This document shows, one piece after another, positions 57,926 through 64,000 of a stretch of DNA of 64,000 nt. The stretch is taken from the NCBI GenBank assembly GCA_001752465.1, contig MDJB01000059.1:1-64000 (forward strand), given 5' to 3'. Within the stretch, counting starts at the first letter, position 1. Each line of letters begins with the position of its first letter. Position numbers and translations under genes: made by a program. The notes beneath the pieces were generated by a model. The model was given only the letters and a program-made list of their open reading frames with translations, was not told the DNA's origin and did not search any database. The stretch comes from Haemophilus quentini (GTDB lineage Bacteria; Pseudomonadota; Gammaproteobacteria; Enterobacterales; Pasteurellaceae).

Positions 57926-60900
57926 TTAGAATTCAAACTGAACTGACATTCTATAGTTTCTGCCTGGAGCATAGAAACGGTTGATACCTAATCCCGTATC
58001 TTGATTAATCATATTACTTGTACCAAATGGTCTAATTGATCTAGCTGAATCCCAAGTAATGTATTTTCTATTAGTTAAGTTATACACACCAGCTCTTAAA
58101 GTAAGATTTTTAATTGGTTTGATATATCCTAACAAATCAATGGTTGTATAAGATTCACTTCTCCATTTAATTGTGCGGTCTATTTTACCTTCTTCTTTAT
58201 AGAACATATTATAAGTATCTTCTGCATTTTTAGCTGATGCATGAGAAACATAAAGATCCACACCATATTTATCATCAGGGTGAATATAACTTACTCCATA
58301 AACAGCTGTTCTAGGCTGAATTGCATTCATTGGTATATTGCCATTTATTCTGCCTTTTTGATAGGTGTATTTATAGCTTAAACTGAAACCATTGAATAAT
58401 TTAGTAATATTTCCTAAGGATATTTGTGAAGCAATTTCAAAACCAGTTACTTTAGCATTTGGTCTATTTACATTTTGATAAAAATGAAATGGTATTAGTT
58501 TTGAGTGTCCATGAACATCATGACGCCCTTGATAGGATAAATCAATAAAGTTTTGATATCGGGTATCAAAAACAGAAGTTGTAATATATCCCATATCATT
58601 ATGCACAGTTAAAGATAACTCTTTGGTTTTTGCTGTTTCTGGTTGAAGATCTCTATTTGGTCGAATAGAAAAATCTGGGTGTTTGAATGTAAAGTAGATT
58701 TCATCACTTGTTGGTGCTCGGAATCCCTTACTATATTTTGCTTGTAAACGTAACCAATTTAACGGATCAAGTGTTGTACCAAAAGAGTAGGAACTTGCAG
58801 AAAATTTTTTCGGTTGTGCAATTTCTTTAATATTTGCTGCAGCATTGGCTTCTTTTTTCAATGATTCATTAGGATCTGAATCAGCTTGACTTGCATTAAA
58901 TTCTGGTGTGGTGATATAAAGATTTGTCACCATATCATCAGGAATTTTTGGTGTTTTACCTGGGGTATATTCTGGTTTATATTTGACTCTGTCATATCGG
59001 TAACCTAGATTAAAGGCAAGATAGTCATTAATTCTAAAATCGTCAATAAAATATAAAGCACCTGTTTTAGTTTTTACAGGTATTAAAAATGAGAAAGTAT
59101 TTTTATTATCACATAATGTATGTGTACGATCTAAATTAAGTTTGCCATTGACATAAGTATCGCAAGTTTCAGGTAGATCAACAAACCATGTTTGATCAAG
59201 AGGTTGATCTCCGGAAATATTTACCATTGATTTTTTCATTTGTGACCATAATCCACCATAAGAAAAATCATGCTCTGTATTAAATAAGACTTTATGTTTA
59301 GTTAAGTCTATATTGAGTTGTTTAGTTTGACTTATAAGATCACGTTGTGACCATAAGTTAGGTCGGTAACCTATAGATCCTGGCATAATAAGATAGTTTG
59401 CTTTTTCTGGAGTTTTTTGACATCCATTTTTCAGCCAGCAATCATTTTCAAATTGTTTATTCAACTGCTTATCTATATAAGCAACATTTTTTCCTTTAAA
59501 TTTCTTAATTGTGAATGGAATATCAATTGGTTCACCATTAATTTTATATCCAGAAATCATTTTTTTATTACAATTGATTCCATCACAAGAAATAATATGT
59601 CGTTCATGATCACGCCATTTATTAATAAGTTTACTATTTTTAGGATCCGTTAGATCATAAGTTATTCCATTAGCTTTTAGTGTTTCAACATTTAATGATG
59701 AGTTTACGGCAATTTCACATTTATCAGGGTTACCATCTCCTTTCTGGAATTTCTTATTACAAGCATAACCATTTAACGAAGGATCTAGCACATAGTCGCC
59801 CCACATAGGTTTAATTCCCATTGAATCCGCATCTTCTTTAGGTACGCCAAAATCATAATACTGACGATATTTTTCTTCAGTAACATAGTAATAATTTCTC
59901 TTTGGAATATCTTTTTTATTATATACAACAGGATTATTATTTTTATCTACCAGTTTATTCTCATTATTGTAATGTAACCCAAGTTTATTATTGACCAAAT
60001 CGCATTTTTCATTTCCATCGCAATAATCGTCCGTTCTTGCTGTTGTAGTAATTTTTTGGTGGGAATAGGTGATTTTTAACGTATCCCAAAATGGTGTTTC
60101 AGTAAAATTCTCATAAACAAAAGCGATATTTTTACGCTCTACTTTATCGTTAGTATGACGTAATTCTTTTTCATCATATGTCATGTACTGTGTATTTGGT
60201 TTTAGAGTATAAGAAAAGTCATGACCTTTAGAAGTTTGTTTATATAAATCTGCAATAATTGAGAAACGGTGATTTTCTGTTGGTTGGAAACCAACTTTTA
60301 AAAGCGCACTATCTTGGGTTCTTCTATAAGGGTCTGCTTTTTCTCTAGTTTTTCCTTGAATTTTATCGTTATAATTTTTATAACCATAGTTTTCTAATTC
60401 ATGGCCTTTACGTGATGTAATTACAGCAATTGTATCAAAGTACTTATAACGCCCAGCAAGAGTGAGCGTTTGAAGATTTTGGTTATCTGCTGTGTTATAG
60501 CCTCTTTTATAGGAAGCGTAGTAATTTTTGTTAAGTAAATAATCTCTTGCATCTTTTGTATCAAAACTAACAGAACCACCTAATGCGCCACTACCTGATT
60601 TTAAAGAATCAGCTCCTTTTCGAATCGTAACTTGTTTTAGCGTTTCTATTTCTGCGCTATTACGCGTATTATTAAAATTTCCATATCCTTCAAATAATTC
60701 TTTAAACCCTTGTGAAGAGATAGTTTCAGCTTGATGCAGTCCATCAATTTGAACGGCTACACGGTTTTCTTCCACTCCTCGAACTGCAAAGCCATTATTT
60801 CCAAAACGTCCTGCTTCTACGACAGTAATCCCTGTTTCGTAACGTACAAGATCTTTAACATCTTGCGCTTGTTCTTTTTCTAATTTTTTCGCTGTTTTTA

Positions 60901-61066
60901 CAGTTTCGGCAATTTTTGGAGGTGTTTTCAGATCACTATGTTCGGTAGAACCAGATACATTAATTTCCTCAAGCTGCGGTTGAGTTGGTTTGTCAGCATA
61001 AGCAACACTTGTCGTCAGCCCAAGCATAACGGAATATGTCAGCAGGTTTAATTTAAAATTGGTCAT
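57926..61066 (-). CDS. TonB-dependent hemoglobin / hemoglobin-haptoglobin receptor (Hgp family)
   Basis: 1046 residues. Signal peptide 1-24 (cut after AYA), TonB box EEINVSG near 33-39, plug domain ([36 protein letters not shown]) and a 22-strand outer-membrane barrel ending in Phe. It binds heme-loaded host proteins and imports heme with TonB energy. hgp genes usually carry CCAA repeats just after the signal peptide; here only one unit remains (KPTQPQ). The gene is open and not expected to switch. Which letter (A, B, C) cannot be told by eye. Confidence 0.9.
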   Translation of the reverse strand: MTNFKLNLLTYSVMLGLTTSVAYADKPTQPQLEEINVSGSTEHSDLKTPPKIAETVKTAKKLEKEQAQDVKDLVRYETGITVVEAGRFGNNGFAVRGVEENRVAVQIDGLHQAETISSQGFKELFEGYGNFNNTRNSAEIETLKQVTIRKGADSLKSGSGALGGSVSFDTKDARDYLLNKNYYASYKRGYNTADNQNLQTLTLAGRYKYFDTIAVITSRKGHELENYGYKNYNDKIQGKTREKADPYRRTQDSALLKVGFQPTENHRFSIIADLYKQTSKGHDFSYTLKPNTQYMTYDEKELRHTNDKVERKNIAFVYENFTETPFWDTLKITYSHQKITTTARTDDYCDGNEKCDLVNNKLGLHYNNENKLVDKNNNPVVYNKKDIPKRNYYYVTEEKYRQYYDFGVPKEDADSMGIKPMWGDYVLDPSLNGYACNKKFQKGDGNPDKCEIAVNSSLNVETLKANGITYDLTDPKNSKLINKWRDHERHIISCDGINCNKKMISGYKINGEPIDIPFTIKKFKGKNVAYIDKQLNKQFENDCWLKNGCQKTPEKANYLIMPGSIGYRPNLWSQRDLISQTKQLNIDLTKHKVLFNTEHDFSYGGLWSQMKKSMVNISGDQPLDQTWFVDLPETCDTYVNGKLNLDRTHTLCDNKNTFSFLIPVKTKTGALYFIDDFRINDYLAFNLGYRYDRVKYKPEYTPGKTPKIPDDMVTNLYITTPEFNASQADSDPNESLKKEANAAANIKEIAQPKKFSASSYSFGTTLDPLNWLRLQAKYSKGFRAPTSDEIYFTFKHPDFSIRPNRDLQPETAKTKELSLTVHNDMGYITTSVFDTRYQNFIDLSYQGRHDVHGHSKLIPFHFYQNVNRPNAKVTGFEIASQISLGNITKLFNGFSLSYKYTYQKGRINGNIPMNAIQPRTAVYGVSYIHPDDKYGVDLYVSHASAKNAEDTYNMFYKEEGKIDRTIKWRSESYTTIDLLGYIKPIKNLTLRAGVYNLTNRKYITWDSARSIRPFGTSNMINQDTGLGINRFYAPGRNYRMSVQFEF

Positions 61067-61115
61067 TTTTCTCTCTCGTTAAAGATAATATGTAAATTAA
61101 ATTATGAATTTAAAT

Positions 61116-61157
61116 TAACCGCACATTTACTATCACTACTATTATTATGTGCGGTTA
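61116..61157 (-). terminator. terminator of the second hgp
   Basis: 11-bp stem TAACCGCACAT (61116-61126) with ATGTGCGGTTA (61147-61157), an uptake-signal-like inverted pair, 13 bp beyond the stop at 61171. Confidence 0.65.
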
Positions 61158-61170
61158 GATAAGAGTACAC

Positions 61171-64000
61171 CTAAAATTCTAATTGAATAGATGCCCTATA
61201 ATTTCTACCTGGTGCGTAAAAACGATTTAAGCCTATACCTGTTTCAGTATCTATTCGGTTGATTGTACCGATAGTTCGAATAGATCGGGCTGATTCCCAA
61301 GTAAGATATTTTCGATTTGTTAAATTATAAACACCAGCTGTAAATGTAAGGTTTTTAATTGGTTTCCAGTAAGCAATGGCGTCTATCACAGTGTAATGCT
61401 TATTGCGCCATAATGCTCTTCTATCAATAACTTTTTCGTTACCATTTACTGTTTTTGCTGGCACTGTTTCAATTGCACCAGTATTAATATTTTCTGCTTG
61501 ACGTTCAATCATGCTATGCCATTGAGGGTTAAAGCTGTCTTTTGCCTTTTTGGCTGAGACGTCGGTAATATAAAAATCTAATCCCCATATTTTATTAGGT
61601 GAATCATAACCTAAATTGTATACGGATGTGGTCGGTTGCAAAGCATTCATTGGCTGGTCTTGCAAGACCATATTCATATATTTAGGGTTATGTTCTAATA
61701 ATTTTTTATATCCCTCTAATGGCTTACTATCTTTTATTCGACCTTTTTGATAAGTCAACTTATAACCCAAATGGAATCCTTCTAATTTTTCAGTAAGGTC
61801 TCCTATTTCTAGGTGAGTAGAAATTTCAATTCCGTTTACTTTTGCCTTATCACGATTCAAACTCTGATAGAATGGATAATAAGACGATTTACTTTGATCA
61901 ATTGGACGTTCACCTAAATATGCCAAATCAATAAAATTCTTATAATTGGTTTGGAATAAATTAGTAGTGAAATAGCTACGCTCTCTATAAAAAGTAAAGG
62001 CGATTTCTTTTGTTTTAGCTTTTTCTTCTTTTAAATTAGTATTTGGCAAAATTGAAAATTGAGGATGTTTAAATGTCATATACATTTCATCAGGCGTTGG
62101 CGCTCTAAAACCATTAGAATATTTAAACTGTATTCTTAACCAATCTGTTGGATCCAAGTTTAATCCTAAATTATAGGAATGGTGCTTAAATGCTGTTGAT
62201 TTTTGAATTGCATTTAAATTGTCTTGTACATTTTTTATATAATCGGGATGATTATAATTATACCAGCCACTGCCTCCAGTTAATGCACTATCTGGAATAG
62301 GGATCATTGTACCAGCTAATAATCCACGTGGAATTTCAGGATCTTGCCCTAAGCGATAATGTGGCAAATGTCTAACATTGTCATATCTATAATTTAAATC
62401 AAAACCAAGCCAATTCGTTACTGTAAAATTATCACCTAAATAAAATGCATGGTTTTTAGTTTTAACTGGGACTAAGTAACTCGTTTTACCTAAATTACTT
62501 TCCTTTAAAGCTCCCGTACAGTCACTGGTAGGATAATATTGAGGAGAGGGTATTCTCATTCCATTCTCTAATTTATTACAAATAAAGTCATCAGCCCACC
62601 ATTGAACATTCCCACCTTTGTAACCCTGAAGATTAACCATGCTTTTTTCTGTTTCGGAGTATAACCCACCATATCGTAAAGCATGATCTGTTTTTATTAC
62701 AGAAAAAGATTTATCAAAGTCAAAGTTAAATTGTTTTGTATTTGTGTTTAAATCACGATCATTGTATTCATTTCTACTATATCCACTAGATTTAGGAAGT
62801 AAATAAAAGGCTTCTTCATATTGTTTTAGGGTTGAATCAAAAGGGTTAGGTCTTTCAGCTAATTCAAGTTGACCATATTTTTTACCATTAGGTAGAGTTT
62901 TAATATTAATTTTTCTATCTTCAAATTTATAATTTTTGGTATAATCATACTCTCCATCTAATTTATTTGCAGAGAAAACTCTAAATTTCTTATTGCAATC
63001 TAACTTATCACAATCTATTGATAAAGACTCTACAGAGCGCTCAAAAATATTATTAGTAACATCTTCATTTCTAGAATTTTTATAGATTGTGCCCCAATCA
63101 TATTTCCCTGTGAGTTCTTTGTTATCTTTATCTAAAATTTTATATACACCATTTGAATCATCTAGATGTAATCCTTGTGGATTAATAACGCCAGCACAAT
63201 TAGCTGAGGCACAATATTCATCACTACGAGCTTTATTTTTAATTTTTTGAGATGAATAAGTTAGTTTAAAGTGATCCCAAAATGGAGTTTGTGTAAAGTT
63301 TTCATAAGAAAATTGGATATTTTCTCGTTTAGATTTATCGTGAATAAATCGTTCTCCTTGACGGATTTCAGTATTAACATAAGAACTAGGGCGTAATGAA
63401 TAAGATAAATCTTGTCCATCAGTTTTTAATGTTGATTTATCAACAGCTACACTAAATCGATGATTTTCTGTTGGTTCAAACCCTAATTTCACTAAAGTAC
63501 TATTACGGGAAATGGAATAAGGATCTGTTTTTTCTCTTTTAATTCCGACAACCTTATCATCATAACTTTCATAACCATAATTCTTCATTTCATTGCTATT
63601 ACGTTCAGTATGAACAATTAATGCATCAAACCCTTTATATCGGCCAGCTGCAGTAAGAGATACCGAATCTTGACTATTCATACTTTGAGTAGCACGTTTA
63701 ATACTGAAGTAATGATCTTTTCCTATTAGATAATCTCTAGCATCTTTTGTATCAAAGATAACCGAACCACCCAATGCCCCACTACCTGATTTTAAAGAGT
63801 CAGCACCTTTGGTAAGGGTCGCTGTTTTAACATTCTCTATTTCTACATCATTACGAGTATTATTAAAATTTCCATAGCCTTCAAATAGCTCTTTAAATGC
63901 TTATGAACTTAAAGTTTCAGATTGACGAAGTCCATCAACCATAATACCTACACGGTTTTCATCAACTCCTCGAACAGCATAACCACTTGCTCCTGTTCTT
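61171..64000 (-). pseudogene. second hgp-family receptor, nonsense mutation, 5' end outside the window
   Basis: The frame is continuous with the Hgp plug region to the window edge, except for a TAA at 63901-63903 where the neighbouring hgp has CAA (SSQGFKELF becomes SS-stop-AFKELF). One C-to-T change would cause it. Downstream the plug and barrel are intact for about 870 residues, ending in Phe. The only restart is a TTG deep in the plug, without a signal peptide, so no functional receptor is expected unless the stop is suppressed or is a sequencing error. Similar to the hgp at 57926-61066, especially at the C terminus. Confidence 0.85.

Noticed and set aside
61067-61115. Fur box upstream of the first hgp
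   Set aside because: The sequence is AT-rich but gives no convincing match to the 19-bp Fur consensus beyond GATAAT.

Overview
The window is chromosomal DNA of a Haemophilus, best fitting the H. influenzae / H. haemolyticus group. The DNA is AT-rich and carries many copies of the Haemophilus 9-base uptake signal (AAGTGCGGT or its complement), both inside genes and in terminators. The gene content also fits: hemoglobin receptors of the Hgp type, lgtF, an IgA-protease-like autotransporter, and core genes in arrangements familiar from H. influenzae. I cannot separate the two species from sequence alone. The quinol NO reductase and the restriction-modification pair look like accessory genes.

Layout. 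1-1060: a small membrane protein, two tRNA-Arg(ACG), one tRNA-Ser(GCT) and a remnant of a pldB-like gene. 1069-9342: the periplasmic S/N-oxide reductase torYZ (mtsHZ) operon behind a candidate FNR promoter, then pldB, asd, an MgtC/SapB protein and rimO. 9415-11411: a broken Lav/Aut-type autotransporter. 11648-15625: waaA-coaD-lipoprotein-rep operon, divergent from lgtF (15688-16482). 16449-20854: yheS-(zinc-ribbon protein)-tsaC-aroE-tag operon. 20894-23000: ilvY-rarD-glpE. 23001-23685: a repeat-filled gap, then ilvC. 25228-30595: phosphohexomutase and dnaE, divergent.

30634-37813 is the ilvG-ilvM-ilvD-ilvA operon on the minus strand. A two-gene restriction-modification system sits exactly between ilvM and ilvD. 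38062-39685 is a sodium-coupled (probably methionine/alanine) transporter with its 31-residue partner. 39958-43708 holds divergent norB (NO reductase) and a di-heme cytochrome c peroxidase. Then come rmuC, the complete ribose locus rbsDACBKR with a clear operator, a UPF0114 membrane protein, tyrP with two tandem TyrR boxes, yicC, ygfZ, a GNAT-xerC pair and tpiA. The window ends with an IS3-family remnant and two tandem hemoglobin/hemoglobin-haptoglobin receptor genes. The first is intact; the second has a nonsense codon and runs off the edge.

Themes. Branched-chain amino acid synthesis is spread over ilvY/ilvC and the ilvGMDA operon. Respiratory and stress functions (torYZ, norB, ccp) have FNR-like sites. 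Host-interaction genes are in various states of decay or fixation: the autotransporter has a frameshift and a contracted tetranucleotide tract, one hgp has lost its CCAA tract, and the other hgp has a stop codon. The most notable accessory item is the EcoRII/PspGI/Ecl18kI-type restriction-modification module inside the ilv operon, with its catalytic residues spaced as in that family and with no uptake signals.
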